Shown here: one piece after another, positions 1 to 6,857 of the stretch | How the letters are laid out: each line of letters begins with the position of its first letter | Numbering within the stretch: position 1 is the first letter of the stretch | NCBI GenBank assembly: GCA_021372695.1 | Contig: JAJFTY010000165.1 | Coordinates: 1-23,393 of the forward strand | Direction of reading: 5' to 3' | DNA length: 23,393 bases | Origin: Deltaproteobacteria bacterium | GTDB taxonomy: Bacteria; Desulfobacterota; Syntrophia; Syntrophales; UBA5619 | The notes under the pieces: generated by a model | Told to the model about the DNA's origin: nothing | Database searches by the model: none | Seen by the model: the letters and a program-made list of their open reading frames with translations, nothing else | Made by a program: the position numbers and the translations under genes

Positions 1-35
1 AGTGCCAACTTGCTGATCAGCGGCGGCTGTTAGAC
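1..35 (-). other. Putative partial integron attC site (R'' end) downstream of the HEPN gene
   Basis: Read on the minus strand, GTCTAAC at 35-29 fits the attC R'' core RYYYAAC and begins 57 bases after the HEPN stop codon, where a cassette recombination site belongs. It is nearly the reverse complement of the GTTAGAG core at 1348-1342 on the other side of the gene pair. The remaining part of the site (L'', variable stem, L', R') would lie beyond the left edge, so the hairpin cannot be tested here. A second RYYYAAC match (ATCCAAC) lies slightly closer to the gene. Short core matches occur by chance; the support is mainly positional. Confidence 0.3.
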
Positions 36-91
36 CGTCCGTTGGATTTGTGGGTCAGAGCAGGCAACAATATGTTATAAAAAGTTTTCAC

Positions 92-670
92 TTAATCCAT
101 TAATCTAAACCAATCTTTAACAAGTAAATTTAGCCTAACAATTTCATCTTCCGCTAATGGGCAACAATGAGCAATTGGACCTCTTAGTTGATTCAAACTG
201 GCCATTATCTTTGCAAAAGCTTTAGCATTTTTAAATAGGCCAGAGAACGCATCCCAATTATCTTGTACAATCAAAGTTAGTTCACCGAATGTAGTGTAAT
301 CAATTTTTAGTTCCGATCTTTCTGTAAAACCAGATTCTGCTTCTCTTTTTATATTCAAATCAACATTTTTCTTGATCTCATCTCTGACTTTTAGCTCCCA
401 CCAATTGTCTGAATAGTTTTCTTTCATAATCTGCACGATCAAATTTCTGATAGATTTTTCCAGACAATAAAATACTTCATAGTGTCTGGCCATTTCTTTT
501 GCCTCAATCCTAAATGCAGCATCAAACTGCGCGTAATAATCTTGTTCCTTAATTATCTCTTTTTCCTTTCTTCCAAGATCTACGCTTAATTCACTTTCCA
601 TTTTGTCAAGACGGTTTTCTGTAAGTGAGTTAGCCAATACAAATAATTTTATTTTTTCTTCAGTGGTCAT
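92..670 (-). CDS. Swt1-like HEPN domain protein, putative RNase toxin
   Basis: 192-residue, mostly helical protein. The C-terminal part contains LNQLRGPIAH, which places R163 and H168 in the R-x4-6-H motif that forms the active site of HEPN ribonucleases. The spacing and the following 'CCPLAEDE' stretch resemble the Swt1-type HEPN branch. The N-terminal half is rich in charged residues and probably helical or coiled coil; there is no signal peptide or membrane segment. The start ATG (670-668) is one base past the TAA of the upstream DUF5343-like gene and has an AAAGGA ribosome site inside that gene's 3' end, so the two are co-translated. Base composition is visibly AT-rich compared with genes after 1700. 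HEPN proteins of this kind commonly act as RNA-cleaving toxins or anti-phage effectors; that role is inferred here. The precise HEPN subfamily is less certain than the motif. Confidence 0.7.
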   Translation of the reverse strand: MTTEEKIKLFVLANSLTENRLDKMESELSVDLGRKEKEIIKEQDYYAQFDAAFRIEAKEMARHYEVFYCLEKSIRNLIVQIMKENYSDNWWELKVRDEIKKNVDLNIKREAESGFTERSELKIDYTTFGELTLIVQDNWDAFSGLFKNAKAFAKIMASLNQLRGPIAHCCPLAEDEIVRLNLLVKDWFRLMD

Positions 671-671
671 A

Positions 672-1295
672 TTAATCCTTTAAAAGATTCTCTCGGAGTG
701 ATTGAAAGATAGCGCTGTATACAGAAGGGTCATCTGTTTTTGGTAGAACCAAGTTGATTGTATAATTGAGGCCTAAATGAATCTGTTTCTGCGTTGGCTT
801 TTCAATTTCCTGATCCAAGGGTTTCTTCATAGACGATTCTTCTTGTTCTTCATCCCCTAGTCTTGCATCAAAATCTGCAAGAGATTTTGCATTAAAAAAA
901 GTAGAGACAATAAACTCTACAACCTTAGAGTCTTGTGGTTCACCAGTTGCTTCCATAACTAGGCCTTTAAAAGCCTTTTTGTCTAATTCATGACAGTATT
1001 CGTTACGTGAATAAAGCTCCGTATATCCATTTCTTATCGCACGAGCCAAACTAGACTTTGAAGATGTTGGATTCCTAAATGACTTGTACAAAATAGTTGG
1101 TGTCCCATCACTATTTAGTAAACCTGTCTTTTTTGCCCAGGATATAAAAGTTCGATAATTGCCACCTTTAAATCCTAGTTTCGTGGACAAAAAATCTGCG
1201 TTAAAATTTTCAGGAGTACCGGCTTCTTTTATCTTTTCTAATATCTTTGTTATTGATCCTGGCGCAGACATATATGGAATACTAATTTGTGACAT
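672..1295 (-). CDS. DUF5343-like protein, probable partner of the HEPN protein
   Basis: 207 residues from the ATG at 1295-1293, chosen because GGGAGG lies six bases upstream; an in-frame start five codons earlier overlaps that ribosome site. Residues about 6-135 fit the DUF5343 pattern as I remember it: 'IPYMSAPGSITKILEKI', then 'FLSTKLGFKGGNYR', then 'GLLNSDGTPTILYKSFRNP', consistent with a winged-helix-like fold. A charged linker (about 145-170) leads to a C-terminal segment, 'LNYTINLVLPKTDDP' followed by 'VYSAIFQSLRENLL', which seems typical of the same family. The stop is one base from the HEPN start, so this is a two-gene operon. If the N-terminal domain binds nucleic acid, an antitoxin or sensor role would fit, but this is inference; the family has no function known to me. 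AT-rich, probably acquired together with its partner. Confidence 0.65.
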   Translation of the reverse strand: MSQISIPYMSAPGSITKILEKIKEAGTPENFNADFLSTKLGFKGGNYRTFISWAKKTGLLNSDGTPTILYKSFRNPTSSKSSLARAIRNGYTELYSRNEYCHELDKKAFKGLVMEATGEPQDSKVVEFIVSTFFNAKSLADFDARLGDEEQEESSMKKPLDQEIEKPTQKQIHLGLNYTINLVLPKTDDPSVYSAIFQSLRENLLKD

Positions 1296-1341
1296 GTTGT
1301 AACCTCCCAAGAAGTTTTATTAGCACTATGCTGCCTTTAAG

Positions 1342-1348
1342 CTCTAAC
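1342..1348 (-). other. Putative integron core site (GTTAGAG) at the start of the cassette
   Basis: On the minus strand GTTAGAG follows GCGGAGC and lies between the integrase fragment's stop codon (1426) and the DUF5343-like start (1295). It matches GTTRRRY in six of seven positions (the last base is G, not a pyrimidine). A GC-rich stretch just before it can form a small hairpin (CGCTC...GAGCG), as expected at the end of an attI or attC site. With the GTCTAAC at 35-29 it would bound a cassette of about 1.3 kb. A chance match cannot be excluded. Confidence 0.3.
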
Positions 1349-1425
1349 GCTCCGCGGATGAGCGGTGGCCTCGGCGGACAAGCTTGCTTGGGCCCTGTGG
1401 ACAACAGAACACCCCTTCGGGCCGG

Positions 1426-1600
1426 TCAGAAATCAAGCGGACTCTTTGCCTCTTTCACTGTCTTGCTCGGCACACAATGGGTGTAAATCATTGTCGCCTT
1501 CACATCAGTATGCCCCAGCATTGTCTGAATCGTGTGAATATCGTAATTCGCCTGCAAAAGGTGCGTGGCGAAACTGTGACGAAAAGTATGCGAAGTGACA
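1426..1600 (-). pseudogene. intI (fragment): Integron-type tyrosine recombinase, C-terminal fragment
   Basis: The minus strand encodes about 57 residues from [15 protein letters not shown] through [14 protein letters not shown] to a normal ending, KEAKSPLDF, and TGA at 1428-1426. This keeps the HxxR box (HTFR), the LGH histidine and the catalytic tyrosine (MIYTH) of tyrosine recombinases; the SPLD ending is what I know from integron integrases. The frame is closed upstream by a TAA beside the palindrome at 1602-1620, and no N-terminal or box I arginine region is found before the ParB-like gene, so roughly four fifths of the gene is missing. The fragment is too short to be active and has no start of its own. 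It points to an integron as the source of the adjacent AT-rich gene pair. Confidence 0.7.
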
Positions 1601-1601
1601 T

Positions 1602-1620
1602 TTTATGCACGATGCATAAA
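1602..1620. repeat. Perfect 8-bp inverted repeat at the integrase break point
   Basis: TTTATGCA, three bases, TGCATAAA: a perfect palindrome of 19 bases. It lies exactly where the integrase reading frame ends and about 90 bases after the stop of the ParB-like gene. It has no T-tract on either side. It could be a protein-binding site (for instance for the neighbouring ParB-like protein), a recombination scar, or chance. It does not match the classical parS sequence. Confidence 0.5.
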
Positions 1621-1707
1621 GACCTATCTATACGATCTCATTACGTTCCAACCGATTGCCGAAATCATTTTTGTTTCAATTCGCTCCGTTCGGCTGATTT
1701 TGCGAAT

Positions 1708-2511
1708 TTATGTCGGTTTTTTTGTGTTTTTCACCGCCCGGGGAATGGCTTCGTCCAGGGTCTCCTTTACGGAGTTCATGGCCTCGATGATCATGGCCCG
1801 ATCCTCCGCCGAGAAGTCGGGAAATTCCAGATCACCGATCTTGCTGGCCATCGCGCCGAGTTGATTGGCGATGGCTTCCGCCCTGGTCCTTTTCCGCTGC
1901 GGCGCGGCGGCGGCTTCCCCGGACTCCCTGGCGGCCTCCCTGGCCTGCTGATCCTGATATTTCCTGAATGCCGTCAGCATGCTCCGTTCCTGCTTCTTCC
2001 CGGCGATTTCGACGAGGACCTTCTTGGGGACGGTGGGGTCCTGGCGGCACTGGTCCCGGATCTCCTTGGGCAGCCTGTTGAGCGAGAGGGACCTTGAGAT
2101 CGTGGATTGGTCTTTGCCCATGACGGTCGCCAACCGGTCCTGCGGGTAGGCATGTGTTTCCATGAGGCGCTGAAGGGCCTCGGCCTCCTCCACGGGATTG
2201 AGGTCCTGCCGCAGAAGGTTTTCCACCAGGGCGATCTCGTCGCAGTTGCCGCCGTCGATGAAGATGGCCGGGACTTCGGTAAGGCCGGCCAAGCGGGCTG
2301 CGGCGCTCCGCCTCTCGCCGGCGACGGTGTAGACGAGGTTCGTCGCCGGGTCCTGCCGGCAGACGACGGGCTGGATGATCCCGTGCTGCCTGACGGAGGC
2401 GGTCAGCTCCTCCAGGGCCGCGGGGTCCATGTACTTGCGCGGCTGCGAGGGATCGGCCTGAAGCTCGGCCAGGGGCACCATGTAGAGCTGGTTCTTTTCG
2501 TAGGTCGCCAT
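1708..2511 (-). CDS. ParB/RepB/Spo0J-family protein
   Basis: 267 residues. The N-terminal ParB/Srx domain is clear: 'MVPLAELQADPSQPRK' (about 11-26), the nucleotide-binding GERR motif (65-68) and ENLLRQDLNPVEEAEA (97-112). A helix-turn-helix follows (LATVMGKDQSTISRSLSLNRLP, about 128-148). The C-terminal part is charged and basic, ending KNTKKPT. The ATG at 2511 has an AAAGGAGG site seven to eight bases upstream. Classical ParB works with ParA at parS sites to segregate replicons; no parA gene or parS is seen here, so this may be an orphan regulator or nucleoid-associated ParB-like protein, or a relic of a plasmid or integrated element beside the broken integrase. The 242 bases upstream, to moaE, hold no gene I can support. 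Family call firm, role open. Confidence 0.88.
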   Translation of the reverse strand: MATYEKNQLYMVPLAELQADPSQPRKYMDPAALEELTASVRQHGIIQPVVCRQDPATNLVYTVAGERRSAAARLAGLTEVPAIFIDGGNCDEIALVENLLRQDLNPVEEAEALQRLMETHAYPQDRLATVMGKDQSTISRSLSLNRLPKEIRDQCRQDPTVPKKVLVEIAGKKQERSMLTAFRKYQDQQAREAARESGEAAAAPQRKRTRAEAIANQLGAMASKIGDLEFPDFSAEDRAMIIEAMNSVKETLDEAIPRAVKNTKKPT

Positions 2512-2753
2512 GATCGATTCCTCCTTTCTGAGTGAAAGAGAAAACCCATGACTCGGTCGGACAAATGGATGTGGAACTTACCACCGGCGGCGAGGGCAAA
2601 GGAGACAAGAAAGAAACGCGAACGGCGTGCTGCGGCGGCACGCAAACGCTCATGATGTCGGGGTGGTTTGGCCGACCATACAGAAAACCCGGCCGGATAT
2701 CAAGAGGAAATATGTTCGGGCCAGGCACCGGGCCAGGCCCTTCCCGTCGTTAT

Positions 2754-3158
2754 TCAGGCGTGATCGAGGACGCTTCCGTCCCGGTAGGTTTCTCTCTTCC
2801 TGGTGGGCAGCCTCAGCTTGAACTGGTCCACGGCGTATTGGCTGGCGTTGAAGCCTTCCTGGCGGTGCGCCGCACCGACGGCGATCACCAGGTTGATGTC
2901 GCCTACGCTCAGTTTGCCGATCCGGTGGGATATGGCCATGCGGCCGATGGGCCACTTCCGTCCGGCTTCGTCGGCGATCTTCTGCAATTGAGCCTGGGCC
3001 TCTCCGCCGGGATCCCTGTATTCGACCGAGAGGACCGGCTTGCCGTTGGAGGTGCCGCGAATCAGCCCGACGTAGGTGACCACACATCCGCACTCGCTGC
3101 TGCGGACTTTGGCGATCACACTCTCCGGAGAAAGGGTCTCTTCCGTGATCTCGATCAT
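2754..3158 (-). CDS. moaE: Molybdopterin synthase catalytic subunit MoaE
   Basis: 134 residues, close to the usual MoaE length. MoaE, with thiocarboxylated MoaD, adds the dithiolene sulfurs to cyclic pyranopterin monophosphate to give molybdopterin in the cytoplasm. Visible signatures: CVVTYVGLIRG (25-35), ISHRIGKLSVGD (76-87), GAAHRQEGF (95-103), and K114/K121 in FKLRLPTRKRE, spaced seven apart like the two catalytic lysines of E. coli MoaE (K119, K126). The family's usual 'PIWK' is 'PTRK' here. The ATG at 3158 overlaps the stop of a 21-codon mini-ORF by four bases (ATGA) and has GAGGAT upstream. No moaD is present in the window. Location downstream of a molybdenum hydroxylase suggests cofactor supply for it. 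Confidence 0.93.
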   Translation of the reverse strand: MIEITEETLSPESVIAKVRSSECGCVVTYVGLIRGTSNGKPVLSVEYRDPGGEAQAQLQKIADEAGRKWPIGRMAISHRIGKLSVGDINLVIAVGAAHRQEGFNASQYAVDQFKLRLPTRKRETYRDGSVLDHA

Positions 3159-3220
3159 ATCGTATCCTCATGATTCCGCTTCGATTTCCGACGGGCCATC
3201 TCCGCCGGGGTGCGGGGCAT
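3155..3220 (-). CDS. Possible 21-residue translationally coupled mini-ORF
   Basis: ATG at 3220-3218 overlaps the TAA of the MBL-fold gene (TAATG), with GGAGGGG immediately upstream. The frame runs 21 codons and its TGA overlaps the moaE ATG (ATGA). The product, MPRTPAEMARRKSKRNHEDT plus a final I, is strongly basic and unlike any family I know. It may be a real micropeptide or simply a reading frame that carries ribosomes from the hydrolase gene to moaE. Perfect junctions at both ends are suggestive, but such a short frame can arise by chance. Confidence 0.3.
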   Translation of the reverse strand: MPRTPAEMARRKSKRNHEDTI

Positions 3221-4050
3221 TACCCCTCCACGACCGTCCCCACGTTGCAGAAGAAGAAGCGGTCCCCGAACTCCCGGGCCAGTTGGGCCGCGGTCTTCAG
3301 CCCCGTGCAGTGCGACACCCCGAGGCGTTCGATGTCGAAGGCCTTCAGGGCGGCGATGCTCTTCTCCCTCTGCTCGTCGCTCACCGGACCCAGATGGGTG
3401 CCGCCGATCACCGCGTGGATGTGGCGCTTCCCCATCTTTTCCCGGATGTAGCTCAGGGTGTTGACGATCCCGGAATGGCAGCATCCGAGAACGATGAAAA
3501 GCCCCTTTTCGGTCTCGATCACGACGGACTGGTCGTCCAGGATCTCGTCCTTCGCGTACCCTTCCCCCGACTTGATGGCCAGCTTCCGGTCGCCGAGTTC
3601 ATAGTCCGTGCGGCGGGGCACCTCGCCGGTCAGCCACAGTCCCGGTTCGATCTGCCGGAATTCCGTGCTCAGTTTGAAGGCTGCCCCCTTGGCTTCGAGG
3701 AACGGCCTTGGGTAGGGCACGCCGATGTACCGCGCCGTGTCTGCCGTGACGCTGTAGCTTTCCTTGAAAAAAGCGGGATGGGCATAGACATCGACCGCCC
3801 CCTTCAGGTCGAGGACGGGGCCGAGCCCTCCCGAATGGTCGGAGTGGTGATGGCTCATGATGATGCCCTTGATCGTCCGCAGGTCGATCCCCAGCACCAG
3901 CGCGTTGTTCACGATCGTTTTCCCCGCACCCGTGTCCAGCAGGTAGTTCCCGCGGCCGGTCTCCAGGAAGATGGAGAGGCCGTGTTCCGCCAGGGCCCCG
4001 GTGATGTGGAAAACGCTGTTTTCGCAGACGATGGTCGCTTTGACTTTCAT
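3220..4050 (-). CDS. MBL-fold metallohydrolase of the COG1237 type (dihydropterin/RFAP-synthase-like)
   Basis: 276 residues from the ATG at 4050, which has a strong AGGAGG nine bases upstream; the frame is open for 35 more codons, but that part enters repeat-rich intergenic DNA. Metallo-beta-lactamase fold: the metal-binding SHHHSDHSGG is at 66-75, with later histidines in GCCHSGIVN (H192), IGGTHLGP (H219) and GVSHCTG (H247). This arrangement is that of the family annotated as 7,8-dihydropterin-6-yl-methyl-4-(beta-D-ribofuranosyl)aminobenzene 5'-phosphate synthase. Most bacterial members have no proven substrate, so only the fold and metal site are claimed. Cytoplasmic: no signal peptide. It is translationally linked through the mini-ORF to moaE, which suggests a pterin-related or molybdenum-enzyme-related task. 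Confidence 0.85.
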   Translation of the reverse strand: MKVKATIVCENSVFHITGALAEHGLSIFLETGRGNYLLDTGAGKTIVNNALVLGIDLRTIKGIIMSHHHSDHSGGLGPVLDLKGAVDVYAHPAFFKESYSVTADTARYIGVPYPRPFLEAKGAAFKLSTEFRQIEPGLWLTGEVPRRTDYELGDRKLAIKSGEGYAKDEILDDQSVVIETEKGLFIVLGCCHSGIVNTLSYIREKMGKRHIHAVIGGTHLGPVSDEQREKSIAALKAFDIERLGVSHCTGLKTAAQLAREFGDRFFFCNVGTVVEG

Positions 4051-4177
4051 TGGAACAAACCTCCTGAGATCAAATCCGGCCTGACTTATATAACAGGCTT
4101 GACGCCCTTCTTGGGAAGTCGTTGCCGCGGCGAACCGCGCACCCATTATCGGCAAGCTCGATGCCTTATCGAGAAGT

Positions 4178-4385
4178 CGTCACCCCAGCGAAGGCCGGGG
4201 TCCAGCACATTGCCGGGTTCCCGGGCTTTCACCGGAAACTCCCCTGCCCCGCGTGGCACCACGCAGGCATGAAAGCAGGCAGTCACCCCGGCGGAAGCCG
4301 GGGTCCAGGATCCTACTTTCGTAGTTAAGGATGTCTGGATACCGGCGCCTCACCCGGACCCGATCCGGCTTTCACCGGTATGACG
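4178..4385. repeat. Cluster of REP-like palindromic repeats
   Basis: The 446-base gap between the thioesterase and the MBL-fold gene carries direct copies at 4178-4205 (CGTCACCCCAGCGAAGGCCG...) and 4281-4308 (AGTCACCCCGGCGGAAGCCG...), plus an inverted, degenerate partner at 4335-4385 ending CCGGTATGACG. The same element recurs at 6858-6919 and 15463-15526. I see no gene in this gap. Repeats of this form can be mobilised by REP-associated transposases and can affect mRNA ends; neither role is shown here. Confidence 0.75.
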
Positions 4386-4496
4386 CTGGGGGCGGATCAT
4401 CGGTCTACGGGTCGCCACACAGGCCTTGAGCGCATCATGCTGAACCCTTAGCAATCTGACTCAGACCCCGGTTTTCGAGATGGACCCCGCGTATTC

Positions 4497-5006
4497 TCAC
4501 TCTGACCCCGATTTGTAGCCGGGGATCATGTGGTCCGGCACCAGGACCGCCACGACCTCGCCACGGGCGCAGACCTTGCCGTTTGCGGAGAGGGTCGAGG
4601 ACACGACCACCTTGCGGCCCTTGACCTCTTTCACCTTGCCGCGGATCTCCAGCGGAACCCCCATAGGGGTCGGGGCGAGGTAATCGACGTGGAGGGAGGC
4701 GGTGAGAAACCGGAGCGGTGGGTCGGAATCCATCTCCCGCCCCTCGGAGCGGTACTTGGCCGCGGCGGCCGTGCCCGTGCTGTGGCAGTCGATCACGGAG
4801 GCGATCATCCCGCCGTAGACGATGCCCGGGATAGCCGTGTAGTGGGGCTTCGGTTCAAAGATGCAGACCGACTCCTCGCCGTCCCAGTAGCTCTTGATCT
4901 GGTGGCCCGCCGGGTTCAGGCGGCCGCAGCCGTAGCAGTGGGCGAAAAAGTCGGGGTAGTAGTCCTGAAAGGCCTTCTTCGGCACGTTCTCGAATTCCGC
5001 GTTCAT
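4497..5006 (-). CDS. PaaI-family hotdog-fold acyl-CoA thioesterase
   Basis: 169 residues from the ATG at 5006, selected for the AGGAGGAGG directly upstream; the frame extends ten codons further but across that ribosome site. The pattern is that of PaaI/DUF4442-like hotdog proteins: a cysteine-rich start (HCYGCGRLNPAGHQIKSYW, 23-41), then PGIVYGGMIASVIDCHSTGT (60-79) carrying the acidic active-site-type residue D73, and a C-terminal strand region with LRFLTASLHVDYLAPTP (98-114) and KEVKGRKVVVSSTL (126-139). Such enzymes hydrolyse acyl-CoA thioesters in the cytoplasm; the substrate cannot be told. It lies 131 bases downstream of the FAD subunit gene on the same strand and may be expressed with it. 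Confidence 0.82.
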   Translation of the reverse strand: MNAEFENVPKKAFQDYYPDFFAHCYGCGRLNPAGHQIKSYWDGEESVCIFEPKPHYTAIPGIVYGGMIASVIDCHSTGTAAAAKYRSEGREMDSDPPLRFLTASLHVDYLAPTPMGVPLEIRGKVKEVKGRKVVVSSTLSANGKVCARGEVVAVLVPDHMIPGYKSGSE

Positions 5007-5137
5007 CGTTCCTCCTCCTGTCAGCGGACGGCGCAAACGATCGCAGCGCCCGGCCGCCCTTCAATGGGTTGAGGAGACCCCCTCGGGCCTCTTCACGGAG
5101 TCGCTCGTATATCACAATTTTCGCGGATGGGAAGGTA

Positions 5138-6115
5138 CTAATTTCGTAGGTATGCGGCAAGCTCCTCGGCGATCAGCCCCTTGAAGAGGTCGACCTTGTA
5201 GCCGTTCTCCCGCAGAGGCCGCGCCCCCTGCATCGCCGCGGCCGCCACCCGGGCGATGACCCCTTCGTCGAGGGACTGCCCGATGACGACTTTTTCCGCT
5301 TCGATGCAGCGCCAGGGAATCGGTGCGGCGCCGCTCAGGACCATTCGGGCATGGGCCACCCTGCCCCCTTGGAACCGCAGAGCCAGGGCAACCCCGGCGA
5401 GGGCAAAATCCCAGGAACCGCGCGCCCTCACCTTGCGATAGGAGCTCTGGAGCCCCTGCCCGGCGGGCGGCAGCAAGACGGCGGTGAGAACCTCGTCCGG
5501 CTCGACGACCGTCTCCCGAGTGATCGACTGCTCGGGGAGCACGAAGAACTCCTCGACGGGGACGATCCGCTTTCCGCCGGCCTTAACGATCTCGACCGCG
5601 ACGCCGTATGCGACGAGCGCGGGCGCGATGTCCGAGGGATGGACGATATAGCATCCCCTCCCCCCCAGGATGCAGTGGTACTGGTTTTCGCCCGCAAAAG
5701 CAAAGCAGCGGCTCCCCCCCTTACGGGTGCAGTGAAACTCGCCCCGGTAGTACCAGCACCGCGGCTTCTGGCAGAGGTTTCCGCCGACCGTGCCCTGGTT
5801 GCGCAGTTGGGGGCTGGCGACCTCGGAAGCGGCCTGGGCGAGCGCGGGATAGGCGTCCTTGACCGATTCGTGGTTCGTGAGGTCGGCGACCGTGGTCAGG
5901 GCCCCGATCCGGAGGGCTCCGTCGCCGAGGCGTTCGATGCGCCGGAGTTCATCGAGCCGGCTGAGGCTGACGATCTTCTCCGCGGAGAAGACGCCGTCGC
6001 GCAGGCAGCCGAGCAGGTCGGTTCCCCCGGCATGAATCCTGGCGCCGGCCGAGAGTTCTGGGAAAACCTCCTGAAGCGACTTGGGACGCGCGTAGGCGAA
6101 GTTCGGCATGGACAT
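5138..6115 (-). CDS. FAD-binding subunit of a molybdenum hydroxylase with a cysteine-rich insert (PaoB/HcrB-like)
   Basis: 325 residues from the ATG at 6115, with GGAGG seven bases upstream and only 11 bases after the [2Fe-2S] gene. It belongs to the FAD-binding family of molybdopterin dehydrogenases: AGGTD (29-33) and GTVGGNL (108-114) contact FAD. Directly after the second motif is an insert with C115, C120, C129, C137, C148 and C155, ending YIVHPSDIAPAL. PaoB of E. coli and the beta subunit of 4-hydroxybenzoyl-CoA reductase have an extra [4Fe-4S] cluster at this place, so an additional cluster is likely. In the complex it passes electrons from the iron-sulfur subunit via FAD to an acceptor. 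The open frame continues upstream to 6856, but that is the other frame of the neighbouring gene. Confidence 0.92.
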   Translation of the reverse strand: MSMPNFAYARPKSLQEVFPELSAGARIHAGGTDLLGCLRDGVFSAEKIVSLSRLDELRRIERLGDGALRIGALTTVADLTNHESVKDAYPALAQAASEVASPQLRNQGTVGGNLCQKPRCWYYRGEFHCTRKGGSRCFAFAGENQYHCILGGRGCYIVHPSDIAPALVAYGVAVEIVKAGGKRIVPVEEFFVLPEQSITRETVVEPDEVLTAVLLPPAGQGLQSSYRKVRARGSWDFALAGVALALRFQGGRVAHARMVLSGAAPIPWRCIEAEKVVIGQSLDEGVIARVAAAAMQGARPLRENGYKVDLFKGLIAEELAAYLRN

Positions 6116-6126
6116 GACGATCCCTC

Positions 6127-6759
6127 CTATTTCCTGAGCTTGGCCGCCTGTTCGACCGCTTTGAAGATGTGGGCGTAGGACCCGCAGCGGCAGAGATTGC
6201 CACTCATCCCCCGGCGGATCTCGTCGAGCGACGGGTTCGGATTGGCCCTGAGCAGCCCCTCCGCCGCCACGATCTGGCCGGGAATGCAGTAGCCGCACTG
6301 CATGGCGTCGTTCTCCCAGAAGGCCTTCTGCACGGGGCAGAGTTCGTCGCCCTTCATCAGCCCCTCGACCGTGGTGATCTCCTTCCCTTCGGCCTCCAGG
6401 GCCAGGGTGAGGCAGGCGTAGCGCGGCCTGCCGTCGATCAGAACGGTGCAGGCGCCGCATTCGCCGCGGCCGCAGCCGAGCTTCGGGCCGGTCAGCCCCA
6501 TCTTCTCGCGCAAAACGTCCAGCAGGGTCCAGCGGGGCTCGACCTTGTACCGGTGGCGCTTCCCGTTGACCAGCAGCCGCACGTGGACCATCTCCCCCTT
6601 CTGGACCACGTCGGCCCGATCCGCCGCCCCCGCGCCCGCGGGTTTCCGCACGTCGTAGAGCGTCGTCGCCAGCGCCCCAGCCCCCATGAGCTGCATGAAC
6701 CCGCGCCGGGAGATCCCCTTCCGCTCTGTTTTCTTGCTCTCGTTCAGATTCTCTTCCAT
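6127..6759 (-). CDS. [2Fe-2S] subunit of a molybdenum hydroxylase with Tat signal
   Basis: 210 residues. The N-terminus has a twin-arginine motif, SRRGFMQ (R18-R19), followed by LMGAGALATTL, so the folded complex is probably exported to the periplasm, as is E. coli PaoABC, whose small subunit carries the Tat signal. The first cluster (plant-type) uses C96, C101, C104 and C116 (KLGCGRGECGACTVLIDG...YAC); the second, four-helix type uses C155, C158, C190 and C192 (QCGYC ... NLCRCG). It relays electrons between molybdenum and FAD. I chose the ATG at 6759, with GGGGAA upstream, over starts up to 7005, because the longer version runs through two repeat elements. It forms an operon with the FAD subunit and lies 242 bases after the large-subunit gene. 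Confidence 0.93.
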   Translation of the reverse strand: MEENLNESKKTERKGISRRGFMQLMGAGALATTLYDVRKPAGAGAADRADVVQKGEMVHVRLLVNGKRHRYKVEPRWTLLDVLREKMGLTGPKLGCGRGECGACTVLIDGRPRYACLTLALEAEGKEITTVEGLMKGDELCPVQKAFWENDAMQCGYCIPGQIVAAEGLLRANPNPSLDEIRRGMSGNLCRCGSYAHIFKAVEQAAKLRK

Positions 6760-6786
6760 CTGTCGTTCCCCCGATCCGATTCCTCT

Positions 6787-6824
6787 CCCCCTCCCCTTCA
6801 TCCCCTCCCGCAAGGGGCGGGGAG
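6787..6824. repeat. GC-rich dispersed palindrome, copy 1
   Basis: A C-rich stretch (CCCCCTCCCCTTCATCCCCT) followed by CCCGCAAGGGGCGGGGAG. Its reverse complement is nearly identical to 22099-22134, near the end of katG. It lies between the large- and [2Fe-2S]-subunit genes, next to a REP pair. Confidence 0.6.
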
Positions 6825-6857
6825 AAACGTCGAGGAAAGCCGGAAGTCCATCCCAAA

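Noticed and set aside
1384..2097. Plus-strand open frame over the integrase fragment and ParB-like gene
   Set aside because: The minus strand gives clear recombinase and ParB motifs at the same place; the plus frame is a shadow.
3076..4272. 398-codon plus-strand open frame
   Set aside because: Crosses the MBL-fold gene in antisense and continues into repeats; no recognisable domain.
6116..6856. Upstream extension of the FAD subunit frame
   Set aside because: It is the wrong frame of the [2Fe-2S] gene; the FAD gene has its own ribosome site before 6115.
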